Shown piece by piece: positions 1 to 5,739 of a stretch of DNA of 7,914 nucleotides (position 1 is its first letter; each line of letters opens with the position of its first letter). The DNA lies in contig JACIYQ010000178.1 of the NCBI GenBank assembly GCA_014359855.1, positions 1 to 7,914 of the forward strand, in the 5' to 3' direction. The notes beneath the pieces are model-generated. The model saw only the letters and a list, made by a program, of their open reading frames with translations, did not search any database and was not told the DNA's origin. The translations under genes were made by a program, and so were the position numbers. The DNA is from Parvibaculum sp. Lineage in GTDB: Bacteria; Pseudomonadota; Alphaproteobacteria; Parvibaculales; Parvibaculaceae.

Positions 1-15
1 AAACTCTTCGCTCAT
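1..15 (-). CDS. 5' end of a minus-strand gene (MSEEF...), possibly a class I/II aminotransferase; runs off the window
   Basis: An ATG at 15-13 on the minus strand opens a frame reading Met-Ser-Glu-Glu-Phe before the window ends. An AGGA Shine-Dalgarno core lies 7 nt upstream, which supports a genuine start. Five residues cannot identify a protein. From memory, alphaproteobacterial aspartate/LL-diaminopimelate-type aminotransferases often begin M(S/N)EEF and lie near phaC in rhizobia, facing away from it, and that is the only basis for the product guess. The start is moderately supported and the product weakly. Confidence 0.45.
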
Positions 16-129
16 GGCTCAATCCTGGAGACGCAATATACCGTCCGCGGTCCCCGATTCGGACCCGCGGCGGTTCACGGCGTCTTATAACGCCAAAGGG
101 GAAATCGGGCCATGTGAAAACGGCCCTCC

Positions 130-147
130 GCCGTCGAATAGGACGGC
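130..147. other. Small perfect hairpin in the leader of the MSEEF gene
   Basis: GCCGTC (130-135) and GACGGC (142-147) form a 6-bp perfect stem with a 6-nt loop. It lies about 115 nt upstream of the minus-strand start at 15. It could be a leader hairpin or chance in GC-rich DNA. The rest of the 194-nt gap (16-209) shows no clear sigma-70 promoter. Confidence 0.25.
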
Positions 148-172
148 AGTCATATGGCTGATTTATGGCGGA

Positions 173-195
173 AAGCCGGGTTTATCCCGTAGCTT
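173..195 (-). terminator. Possible weak terminator after the lipoprotein gene
   Basis: Read on the minus strand, just past the lipoprotein stop, AAGC-(TA)-CGGG pairs with CCCG-GCTT around an ATAAA loop. The stem has a two-base bulge and only a short T-poor tail follows, so this is at best a weak intrinsic terminator. Confidence 0.25.
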
Positions 196-209
196 GGGCC
201 GCCCTCCGC

Positions 210-851
210 TCAGGGCTCGCCGACGGAGGGCTTCACGGTCACGCGCTTGGTCGGCGCCGCTGTCACCTCGGGTCCGGTATCCACGGCAGGCTCGGAAGCC
301 GACGCGCCGCCATCCTCGGTCACGACCTCCGGCTCGCCTTCGGGCTCCTTGGCGGCGGTCTGGACTTCCTTCTGCGGCAGCACCTTCGAATAGTCGCTAT
401 GCCCGCCCCGCCCGCCCGGCGCCGGAATGACCGGCGCATTCTCATAGAGCGACTGCTTGTCCTTCACCTCCGGCGCATCATCGAGCGCGGGCACGGGCGT
501 CGGCTGCGCCACCACGGGCGCGGGCGCGGGAGCTTCCGTACCGCCGCGCAGCACCTGGTCGCTGTGAAGCGCATTCTGCCGGTCTGCCGCCAGTCCCTTC
601 GCGACATCCTTGCGCTCATCGAGCGGCGTCGCGGCCGGCGGCGTCTGCGGCACGTCGCGCAGGTCCGGGAACGCGGCATCGGCGGGCGCCGCCGAGGGCG
701 TGCCCCCATAGGCCGCTTCGGGCTTTGCGTCGTCCGAAAGTGCCGAACAGCCGGCCAGGGCACCGGCCATGATCAGCACCGCCGCAAATCCGCGTCCGCG
801 GGCCGCTGCGGCAACCCTGTTCACACCCCGGCCATTCGCCAGTACCGACAT
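210..851 (-). CDS. Putative Pro/Ala-rich lipoprotein of unknown function
   Basis: This 213-residue protein has an N-terminal lipoprotein signal: a basic n-region, a hydrophobic stretch at about residues 22-33, and the lipobox LAGC with Cys35 as the predicted lipidated residue. The mature part is rich in Ala, Pro, Glu and Asp and is probably largely disordered. It includes FPDLRDVPQTPP near residues 61-72, then DERKDVAKGLAADRQNA; similar 'Pro-x-Leu-x-x-Val-Pro' segments occur in alphaproteobacterial envelope lipoproteins, to my recollection. I chose the ATG at 851 because AGGAG sits 8 nt upstream on the minus strand; an in-frame ATG at 911 would add 20 residues but lacks a Shine-Dalgarno. The gene faces away from phaC and shares the region with the 17-nt palindrome. 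Likely location is an envelope membrane; function unknown. Confidence 0.8.
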   Translation of the reverse strand: MSVLANGRGVNRVAAAARGRGFAAVLIMAGALAGCSALSDDAKPEAAYGGTPSAAPADAAFPDLRDVPQTPPAATPLDERKDVAKGLAADRQNALHSDQVLRGGTEAPAPAPVVAQPTPVPALDDAPEVKDKQSLYENAPVIPAPGGRGGHSDYSKVLPQKEVQTAAKEPEGEPEVVTEDGGASASEPAVDTGPEVTAAPTKRVTVKPSVGEP

Positions 852-927
852 TTCCGCACTCCTGCTGCTGGCGCGTTGCGCGCCGGTTTTCCGTCCCCAT
901 ATCCGCGTCATCTGGCGGACACGCTCA

Positions 928-944
928 AGCGTATAGTATACGCT
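928..944. promoter_or_regulatory. Perfect 17-nt palindrome, candidate operator between the lipoprotein gene and phaC
   Basis: AGCGTATA-G-TATACGCT is a perfect inverted repeat with 8-nt arms and a single central base, in the divergent intergenic region 852-1062. Its core resembles a -10 box on both strands (TATAGT on plus, TATACT on minus), but I see no convincing -35 at the right distance on either side. Size and symmetry suit a dimeric repressor such as a TetR-type protein. The regulator cannot be named from sequence. Confidence 0.55.
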
Positions 945-966
945 GCGCCGGTGAAACCTTTAGAGC

Positions 967-981
967 GTTTCAAGGCGAAAC
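967..981. promoter_or_regulatory. Inverted repeat GTTTC-N5-GAAAC upstream of phaC
   Basis: GTTTC (967-971) and GAAAC (977-981) flank AAGGC. A further GAAAC lies at 953-957. The surrounding TTTAGAGCGTTTC...GAAACCGG resembles one end of a dispersed intergenic repeat frequent in Rhizobiales, as I recall. It may be a repeat remnant, a regulatory site or chance. Confidence 0.3.
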
Positions 982-1047
982 CGGTCGGCAGAGGGGAGCT
1001 TATACCCCGCCCCGGACGAGATTCGCGACAAGACCCACGACAAGCCC

Positions 1048-1054
1048 AGGAAAG
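1048..1054 (+). promoter_or_regulatory. Ribosome binding site of phaC
   Basis: AGGAAAG lies 8 nt before the ATG at 1063 and decides the phaC start, since no other in-frame start nearby has a comparable site. Confidence 0.7.
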
Positions 1055-1062
1055 CACTTTTT

Positions 1063-3030
1063 ATGAGCCTCAAGGACACAACCGGCGACAAGGAAGCCGT
1101 GCCCGCGAAGGAAGAGACCCGTAAGCCGAAAAAGCCGCGCCGCAGGAAATCCGCGGCGCGCCCCGAATCCAGCGGGCCTTCGGCGAAGCCCGGACCCGGC
1201 CCCGCCCCCGAAAAACCGGCCGCGGCGCCCGAAGCGCCGTCGCGCGATTTTGTGATGCCGGATGTCGCCCGCCTCGCGATCAACCTCGTTCACGCCGCGA
1301 ACCTGGGTCAAAAGGCCGCGCGCCTCCTGATGCAGAACGACGATTCGAAATCCGACGCGAGCCATGCCTTCCACGATCTCCAGCGCGTCGGCAAGACGCT
1401 GATGGATGTCGCGGCAAGCTACATGCGCAACCCGGCCAAGATCGTCGAGGCGCAGACTGCCCTCTTCGAGGGCTATCTCGGCCTCGCCTCCAACATGACG
1501 CGCCGCCTTCTCGGCGAGGACGTGCCGCCCGTCGCCGCTCCGAGCCGCAGCGACAAACGTTTCCGCGATCCCGACTGGCAGGAAAACATCGTCTTCGACC
1601 TCATGAAGCAGTCCTACCTGCTCGCCAGCAAGTGGCTCACCGACCGCATTCGCACCGCCGAGGACGTCGATGAGCACACGCGCGAAAAGGCGGACTTCTA
1701 TGTCCGCCAGATGGCCAACGCCGTCTCGCCTTCGAACTTCCTCTTCACCAATCCGGAAATTCTTCGCACCACGCTCGCCACCAATGGCGAGAACCTCGTC
1801 TCCGGCATGGAGCATCTGCTGGAGGATATCGAGCGCGGTCACGGCCACATCCAGATCCAGCAGACGGACATGTCCGCCTTCCGCCTCGGCGAGAATGTCG
1901 CGACCACGCCCGGCAAGGTCGTCTACCAGAACGACCTGATGCAGTTGATCCAGTACGAGCCCACGACGGAGAAGGTCCACAAGCGCCCGCTCGTCATCTT
2001 CCCGCCCTGGATCAACAAATATTATATCCTTGATCTCACGCCCGATAAGTCGCTCGTGAAGTGGTGCCTCGACAAGGGCTACACCGTCTTCATCGCGAGC
2101 TGGGTGAACCCCGATGCGCGCCTCGCCCTCAAGACCTTCGAGGACTACATGTTCGAGGGCGTCTACGCCGCGCTCGACGCAGCGGAAAAAGCCACCGGCG
2201 AAAAGGAAGTGAACGCGGTCGGCTATTGCATCGGCGGCACGCTTCTCGCCTCCTCGCTCGCGCATATGGCTGCCCGCAAGGATACCCGCATCAAGTCGGC
2301 GACCTTCCTCGTCACGCAGGTGGATTTCACCGAGGCAGGCGAGTTGAAAGTCTTCATCGACGAGGAACAGATTTCCGACATCGAAAAGCAGATGCACGAG
2401 AAAGGCGGCTATCTGAAGGGCTCGACCATGGCGACCACCTTCAACATGCTGCGCTCCAACGACCTCATCTGGAACTATGTCGTCAACAACTACCTGCTCG
2501 GCCGCGAGCCGATGCCCTTCGACATCCTGTTCTGGAACTCGGACGCGACGCGCCTGCCGTCGGCCATGCACGTCTTCTACCTGCGCGAATGCTATCTCGA
2601 GAACAAGCTCGCCGAAGGCCGCATGGAGCTCGGCGGCGAGGAACTGCACCTCGACAAGGTGAAAGTCCCCGTCTATCTCCAGTCGAGCCGCGAGGACCAC
2701 ATCTCGCCCTATAACTCCGTGTACAAGGCAACCCGTCTCTTCGGCGGCCCGGTGCGCTTCATCTGCGCGGGCTCCGGCCACATCGCCGGCGTCATCAACC
2801 CGCCTTCCAGCGGCAAATACAATTACTGGACAAACGAAAACCTCCCCGCCACCCCCGACGAATGGTTCGCCGGCGCCACCGACCACAAGGGCTCCTGGTG
2901 GCCCGACTGGGAAGAGTGGCTCTCGGAAAAATCAGGCCCGATGGTCGATGCGCGCAAACCCGGCAGCGGCAAACTCAAGGTGCTCGAAGACGCACCGGGC
3001 TCATATGTGCTGGTGAAGAGCGAGGATTGA
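1063..3030 (+). CDS. phaC: Class I poly(3-hydroxyalkanoate) synthase PhaC
   Basis: PhaC polymerises (R)-3-hydroxyacyl-CoA into polyhydroxyalkanoate at the surface of storage granules, releasing CoA. The 655-residue protein has the PhaC N-terminal domain (about 160-310, with RFRDPDWQENIVFDLMKQ) and an alpha/beta-hydrolase catalytic domain. The lipase-like box GYCIGG carries nucleophile Cys389. Asp545 in SREDHISPY and His573 in GSGHIAGVINPP complete the triad; the 28-residue Asp-to-His spacing equals that of Cupriavidus necator PhaC. Class I synthases are usually about 560-620 residues. The excess here is an N-terminal tail (about 10-60) rich in Lys, Arg, Pro and Ala, which looks disordered. 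No phaE or phaR subunit gene is adjacent, consistent with class I. The gene reads away from the lipoprotein gene behind a 211-nt region with a perfect palindrome. An IS lies 8 nt after the stop, so any native terminator must be elsewhere. Confidence 0.97.
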   Translation: MSLKDTTGDKEAVPAKEETRKPKKPRRRKSAARPESSGPSAKPGPGPAPEKPAAAPEAPSRDFVMPDVARLAINLVHAANLGQKAARLLMQNDDSKSDASHAFHDLQRVGKTLMDVAASYMRNPAKIVEAQTALFEGYLGLASNMTRRLLGEDVPPVAAPSRSDKRFRDPDWQENIVFDLMKQSYLLASKWLTDRIRTAEDVDEHTREKADFYVRQMANAVSPSNFLFTNPEILRTTLATNGENLVSGMEHLLEDIERGHGHIQIQQTDMSAFRLGENVATTPGKVVYQNDLMQLIQYEPTTEKVHKRPLVIFPPWINKYYILDLTPDKSLVKWCLDKGYTVFIASWVNPDARLALKTFEDYMFEGVYAALDAAEKATGEKEVNAVGYCIGGTLLASSLAHMAARKDTRIKSATFLVTQVDFTEAGELKVFIDEEQISDIEKQMHEKGGYLKGSTMATTFNMLRSNDLIWNYVVNNYLLGREPMPFDILFWNSDATRLPSAMHVFYLRECYLENKLAEGRMELGGEELHLDKVKVPVYLQSSREDHISPYNSVYKATRLFGGPVRFICAGSGHIAGVINPPSSGKYNYWTNENLPATPDEWFAGATDHKGSWWPDWEEWLSEKSGPMVDARKPGSGKLKVLEDAPGSYVLVKSED

Positions 3031-3038
3031 GGGGAAAA

Positions 3039-3042
3039 CCAG
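3039..3042. repeat. Left target-site copy of the IS, CCAG (degenerate against CTAG)
   Basis: The four bases outside the left inverted repeat are CCAG; those outside the right one are CTAG. IS5-type elements commonly duplicate a short palindromic target of the YTAR or CTAG kind. The two copies therefore fit a 4-bp duplication with one T-to-C change at 3040. Alternatively there is no true duplication. Confidence 0.5.
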
Positions 3043-3817
3043 GTCCTGTTGACAAAGCGCCACCAGATTTTGATTGAGGTGAGTTCGATGAAAGCGCGGA
3101 AGCTTTCCGCAGTCTTGTCGTAACGGGTTGCGACGCGCCGGGCATTCTTGAGCTTGTTGAAGAAGCGTTCGATGCGATTGCGAAGAGCATAGAGTTCTTT
3201 GTCGACGGGGCGTTGGACCTTGCGGTTCGACTTCGTCGGGATGACGGGGTTGGTGCCGTGGAAGAAGGCATCCTCGCGGATGGCGTCGCCGTCGTAGCCC
3301 TTGTCGGCGAGCAAAGTCTTCGGCCGCACGTCCTCTGGCTCCATCAGCGCATCATAGGCCGTGGCGTCGTGCGCTTCGCCGGGCGTGATGACGAAGCCGA
3401 GTGGGAGACCCTCGCCATTCGTGCGGGCATGGATTTTACTCGTAAAGCCGCCGCGCGAGCGGCCAAGGCCCTGATTTTGCGTCCCCCTTTTGCGCCTGCT
3501 GCCTGATGGTGGGCGCGGATAACGGTCGAGTCGATCATCTGGACGGTCTTCGGCGCGGCGCCGCTCTCGGCCAGCGCTTCGAGCAGCAGGCCCCAAAGCC
3601 CCGACCGGCTCCATCGCAGAAACTGCCGGTAGACGGAGTTCCATTTGCCAAGGTCCTCGGGCAAATCGCGCCATGGCGCGCCTGTCCTCGCGATCCAGAA
3701 GATGCCGTCCAGCGTACGTCGGTGATCGGACGGCGGACGACCGCTCAGCGGACCGCCAACGACAACGAACGGCTCGAAAAATTCCCATTCCGCATCGCTC
3801 ATCAAGCCACGAATCAA
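3042..3817 (-). CDS. IS5-family transposase, made by -1 frameshift; stop codon apparently lost
   Basis: Frame A starts at TTG 3817 (AGGAGG 5 nt upstream; an ATG at 3802 is too far from it) with the N-terminal IS5 domain MSDAEWEFFEPF...GKWNSVYRQFLRW, then the first catalytic Asp in MIDSTVIRAHH. Near 3490 the conserved protein continues in the -1 frame with GRSRGGFTSKIHA, the second Asp in LLADKGYDGD and the last Glu in a complete Y-(2)-R-(3)-E-(6)-K signature (YALRNRIERFFNKLK). Unshifted, frame A ends at 3344 as a 157-residue protein lacking the last two catalytic residues. The joined product to Thr at 3042 would be about 259 residues, normal for the group. The next codon is TGG where a CTAG junction would give TAG, so the frame reads into DNA antisense to phaC and stops at 2823, adding about 72 foreign residues. 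Activity is uncertain. Confidence 0.88.
3043..3057 (+). repeat. Left terminal inverted repeat of the IS
   Basis: GTCCTGTTGACAAAG is the exact reverse complement of 3874-3888; the match breaks at the next base inward. On the minus strand it also encodes the last transposase codons (F-V-N-R-T). Confidence 0.93.
3483..3491 (-). other. Candidate programmed -1 frameshift site (AAAAGGGGG) in the transposase
   Basis: Minus-strand reading in frame A is GCA AAA GGG GGA. The downstream frame reads AAA AGG GGG ACG, so a one-base backward slip on the A4G5 run joins the two conserved halves. Lys-tRNA re-pairs perfectly on AAA; the Gly codon slips to AGG with one mismatch, so this is not an ideal heptamer. 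IS5-family two-ORF elements are known to use such shifts. A simple indel mutation would look the same. Confidence 0.6.
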
Positions 3818-3873
3818 AACCGCCTCCTCTCGAAAGGCAGTCTTGAATCACATCACCGCACGCCCGTGAATCC

Positions 3874-3888
3874 CTTTGTCAACAGGAC
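3874..3888 (-). repeat. Right terminal inverted repeat of the IS
   Basis: CTTTGTCAACAGGAC is the exact reverse complement of 3043-3057. It lies upstream of the transposase start and would be the promoter-side end of the element. Confidence 0.93.
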
Positions 3889-3892
3889 CTAG
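3889..3892. repeat. Right target-site copy of the IS, CTAG
   Basis: CTAG directly follows the right inverted repeat. Its reverse complement supplies the TAG stop of the coiled-coil protein gene. It differs by one base from the left copy CCAG. Confidence 0.5.
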
Positions 3893-4437
3893 TCAAACCA
3901 ACCAGACGTGTCATTTACGCGTGCCTGCCCTTCGCTTTCCAAAAGCGTCTTTGTACCTTCCGATAGATTCCTATTGATGTCAGCCTCAGACTGAACCACG
4001 TCAGCTTCGGCGTCTTTCATCTTCAGATCCCTATCGATGAAATCATTCTCTCGGCTAACCCGCGCTCTCGTTCGCTCAAGCTCAAGTCGCCGCGCTTCGA
4101 TTTCGAGTTGGCGTAATTCGTCCTCATATGACTGGTCGCGCACCTTGTCGCCGCGGGCCTCCGCCGCTTTAGCATCCGCTGCTACTTTTTGAGCAGCACG
4201 CTCCGCGGCTCTCTTTTTTTCAAGCTCTTTCGCTTCTGCTCGGCGAAGTTCTGCTTGCCATCTGGCCTCTGCTTCCCGTTCAAGTCTCGCCGTTTCTTCC
4301 GCTTGTTTCCTCTGCTGCTCAACTGCGTGAACCGCGTCAATCTGATTAACAAGTGACGATTGGGCATTCGCACCAAAGGCAATCAACATAGCGACTGCAA
4401 TAATTGCTATCTTTTGCACCTGATGGCCCCCGATCAT
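3889..4437 (-). CDS. Secreted periplasmic coiled-coil protein of unknown function (DUF5384-like)
   Basis: The 182-residue product has a Sec-type signal peptide (hydrophobic core 10-23) with likely cleavage after ANA at residue 25. Residues about 38-160 are highly charged and helical, dominated by Glu, Arg, Lys, Gln and Ala, as in a long coiled coil. The C-terminal block RARVSRENDFIDRDL...DVVQSEADINRNLSEGTKTLLES (about 124-168) is far less repetitive and looks like the conserved, family-defining part. It reminds me of the DUF5384 proteins, but that is recollection. I chose ATG 4437 because it overlaps the stop of the upstream lipoprotein gene as ATGA, implying translational coupling; an ATG at 4458 would add seven residues. 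The TAG stop lies in the IS target CTAG, so the IS landed at the gene's last codon and left the protein intact. GC is visibly lower than in phaC. Function unknown. Confidence 0.85.
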   Translation of the reverse strand: MIGGHQVQKIAIIAVAMLIAFGANAQSSLVNQIDAVHAVEQQRKQAEETARLEREAEARWQAELRRAEAKELEKKRAAERAAQKVAADAKAAEARGDKVRDQSYEDELRQLEIEARRLELERTRARVSRENDFIDRDLKMKDAEADVVQSEADINRNLSEGTKTLLESEGQARVNDTSGWFD

Positions 4438-4955
4438 TTTTGAACTATTTCTGGGCATACAGCGTTAGGTTGTATCCGAGTTTCCTGCTCGGAGGTCGAA
4501 ACCATGACCGCCCTGCCTGGGACAAATTCGCACAAAGCTCCCACTTGAGCAGAATTGAATGTTTCAAGGTCAAGCTCATACGTGATCGAGATACCGTCGA
4601 CTAGCACTGCATCCGGGACAAGCGAACCTCCAGCTGCCCCCAGCGCCGCGCCTCCCGCTGCGCCTATAGTCGTATTGGTAGCGCTTTGATCGCCCAGACT
4701 ATGTCCGACGACTCCACCAGCTACAGCGCCGAGAAGCGCTCCGAAGACCTGCACCGATTGTTTTTGTTTTGAGTTATCAACCTCAATCTTGGCTGGCATC
4801 ACAGCAAGGATATTTACTGTTTTCGCTTTCTGGACGCTGTTTACTTCACCCGCCTTATAAACATTTGCTCTATGGTTTTCTCCCGTTGCCTGACAACCAG
4901 CGACAACCAGCAAAATGCAGAAACTTCCGACCAAGAGTTGCGCATGGCGCGTCAT
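4434..4955 (-). CDS. SlyB-like glycine-zipper outer-membrane lipoprotein
   Basis: The 173-residue protein begins with a lipoprotein signal ending in VAGC (Cys21). The pattern after it follows SlyB/17-kDa surface antigen proteins: a short 'VYKAGEVNSVQKAKTVNILAVMPAKIEV' strand region (32-59) aligning in layout with E. coli SlyB VYTASEAKQVQ...VNVRPVQI, then two glycine-zipper segments (GALLGAVAGGVVGHSLG, 72-88, and GAAGGAALGAAGG, 98-110), then a C-terminal beta-rich domain. Cys142 and Cys167 could form a disulfide. Such proteins insert in the outer membrane and are linked to envelope stress. ATG 4955 is preferred because GGGGGA lies 7 nt upstream; an in-frame ATG at 4970 has no such site. It is the first gene of a two-gene operon, its stop overlapping the next start by ATGA. 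Upstream lies a 7-bp inverted repeat in AT-rich DNA. GC is lower than in the flanking core genes, suggesting acquisition. Confidence 0.85.
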   Translation of the reverse strand: MTRHAQLLVGSFCILLVVAGCQATGENHRANVYKAGEVNSVQKAKTVNILAVMPAKIEVDNSKQKQSVQVFGALLGAVAGGVVGHSLGDQSATNTTIGAAGGAALGAAGGSLVPDAVLVDGISITYELDLETFNSAQVGALCEFVPGRAVMVSTSEQETRIQPNAVCPEIVQK

Positions 4956-4997
4956 TTTATTATCCCCCATGGATATAAAAGAGATCGCAATAATGCA

Positions 4998-5021
4998 CTA
5001 TGGAAAAAATTAAATCCATAG
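4998..5021. promoter_or_regulatory. Inverted repeat upstream of the SlyB-like/coiled-coil operon
   Basis: CTATGGA (4998-5004) and TCCATAG (5015-5021) are perfect 7-nt arms around the AT-only spacer AAAAATTAAA. It lies 43-66 nt upstream of the ATG at 4955, where a promoter would be expected. ATGGAT at 4969-4974 is a further partial copy of the arm. An operator or leader hairpin is plausible. The rest of the 171-nt gap (4956-5126) shows AT-rich sequence but no clear promoter or higBA terminator. Confidence 0.4.
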
Positions 5022-5126
5022 AGGAAGGGCACTTTCATTTTCTTCAAACACTCCGAACTGTCATGCTTTCAGTCTCTTTCCCGCCATTTTCACTGGCTTA
5101 ACGCAAACATAATTGACGTATATCGC

Positions 5127-5441
5127 TCACGCCGCCCTCGGCTCAATGCTCTTCAGTTCCCGCTCTATCTCTCGCCGCCGCTCCATCAGATCGTAGTCGG
5201 ACTGGAGCCCCAGAAAGAACCCCTCCGACATACCGAAATAGCGCGCGAGCCGTAGGTCCGTATCCGCCGTCAGCGCCCGCTTGCCGAGCACGATCTCGTT
5301 GATCCGCCTTGGCGGCACATGCACTGCGCGTGCAAGCGCGTTCTGACTGAGCCCCATCGGCTTCAGAAATTCCTCGAGCAGGATTTCACCCGGATGCGGA
5401 TTGGGCAGAAGCCTATTTGTGGTAGTCGACGATTTCGACAT
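5127..5441 (-). CDS. higA: HigA-type antitoxin (XRE-family addiction-module antidote)
   Basis: The 104-residue protein is a typical HigA: NPHPGEILLEEFLKPMGLSQNALARAVHVPPRRINEIVLGKRALTADTDLRLARYFG. The helix-turn-helix spans about residues 30-58, and the tail (82-100, RRREIERELKSIE) is a charged helix. HigA binds and neutralises HigB and represses the operon by binding its operator. The start at ATG 5441 is set by AAGGAGG 8 nt upstream; the frame stays open further upstream inside higB but is not conserved-looking there. The gene follows higB, the reverse of most toxin-antitoxin operons and normal for higBA. Its first 29 nt overlap the higB 3' end, favouring translational coupling. The two palindromes at 5706-5739 are the probable HigA sites. 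Confidence 0.96.
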   Translation of the reverse strand: MSKSSTTTNRLLPNPHPGEILLEEFLKPMGLSQNALARAVHVPPRRINEIVLGKRALTADTDLRLARYFGMSEGFFLGLQSDYDLMERRREIERELKSIEPRAA

Positions 5442-5697
5442 CGCTCGGTCCTCCTTCCTGCCATACAAAGCAGATACGCCACTGATCGTTGATCCGGATG
5501 CTGTGCTGACCGGCGCGCTCGCCCTTAAGCGCCTCAAGCCTATTGCCGGGTGGAACACGCAAATCCTGAAGCAAACGCGCCTGATTAATCAGACGCAGTT
5601 TGCGCAAAGCCACCGCCTGAATATCGGACGGCAGTTTCCGGCTTTGCCGGCCGGTCCAAATCAGTTCGGTTTCAGAATCGGCAAAGCTCCGGATCAT
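5413..5697 (-). CDS. higB: HigB toxin (RelE/ParE superfamily mRNA interferase)
   Basis: HigB is a ribosome-dependent mRNA endonuclease that blocks translation when HigA is lost. The 94-residue product has the usual family length and landmarks: start MIRSFADSETE, SRKLPSDIQAVALRKLRLI (19-37), DLRVPPGNRLEALKGERAGQHSIRINDQWRICF (45-77) and the end VEIVDYHK. Conserved basic and aromatic residues in RINDQWRICF and the C-terminal Tyr-His belong to the RelE-like active fold. It is complete, with no frameshift. It is the first gene of the higBA operon, overlapping higA by 29 nt. Two tandem palindromic repeats sit 9-42 nt upstream of its ATG. EamA lies divergently beyond. It is a mobile-type stabilisation module and fits the accessory character of 3031-5740. 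Confidence 0.96.
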   Translation of the reverse strand: MIRSFADSETELIWTGRQSRKLPSDIQAVALRKLRLINQARLLQDLRVPPGNRLEALKGERAGQHSIRINDQWRICFVWQEGGPSDVEIVDYHK

Positions 5698-5705
5698 GTC
5701 GAAAC

Positions 5706-5739
5706 ATAACGCATCACGTTATATAACGCATCACGTTAT
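5706..5739 (-). promoter_or_regulatory. Tandem palindromic operators of higBA
   Basis: ATAACGCATCACGTTAT occurs twice back to back (5706-5722 and 5723-5739) with no mismatch. Each copy is an inverted repeat, ATAACG and CGTTAT around CATCA. Head-to-tail palindromes in front of a higBA operon are what an autoregulating HigA dimer would bind. AT-rich -10 candidates lie inside the repeats on the minus strand, with TTGCTT at 5749-5744 as a possible -35, so bound HigA would block RNA polymerase. Confidence 0.8.

Larger units (their letters stand above)
3043..3888 (-). mobile_element. IS5-family insertion sequence (IS427-like group), 846 bp
   Basis: The ends are perfect 15-bp inverted repeats starting GTCCTGTTGACAAAG; two more matching bases outside come from the palindromic target. 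The interior encodes an IS5-type DDE transposase in two overlapping minus-strand frames joined by a -1 shift at an A4G5 run. Length, two-frame organisation and CTAG-type target all suit the IS427 group. The element lies 8 nt past the phaC stop and abuts the stop codon of the coiled-coil protein gene (TAG within the right CTAG). Exact ends are ambiguous by one or two bases because of the target palindrome. Confidence 0.92.

Noticed and set aside
45..70. Imperfect inverted repeat CCGCGGTCC...GGACCCGCGG near the window start
   Set aside because: It has an extra base in one arm and is common in GC-rich leaders. No T-run or regulatory context supports it.
165..1124. A 319-codon plus-strand frame over the lipoprotein gene
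   Set aside because: Arg-rich shadow product; the minus-strand frame has a lipobox and a Shine-Dalgarno.
1000..2886. A 628-codon open frame antisense to phaC
   Set aside because: It mirrors the phaC codons in GC-rich DNA, shows no recognisable domain and has no good ribosome site. phaC has a full catalytic triad.
5706..5739. Tandem repeat as a CRISPR-like array or att site
   Set aside because: There are only two units with no spacer and no cas or integrase gene. Palindromic structure and position upstream of higB point to an operator.
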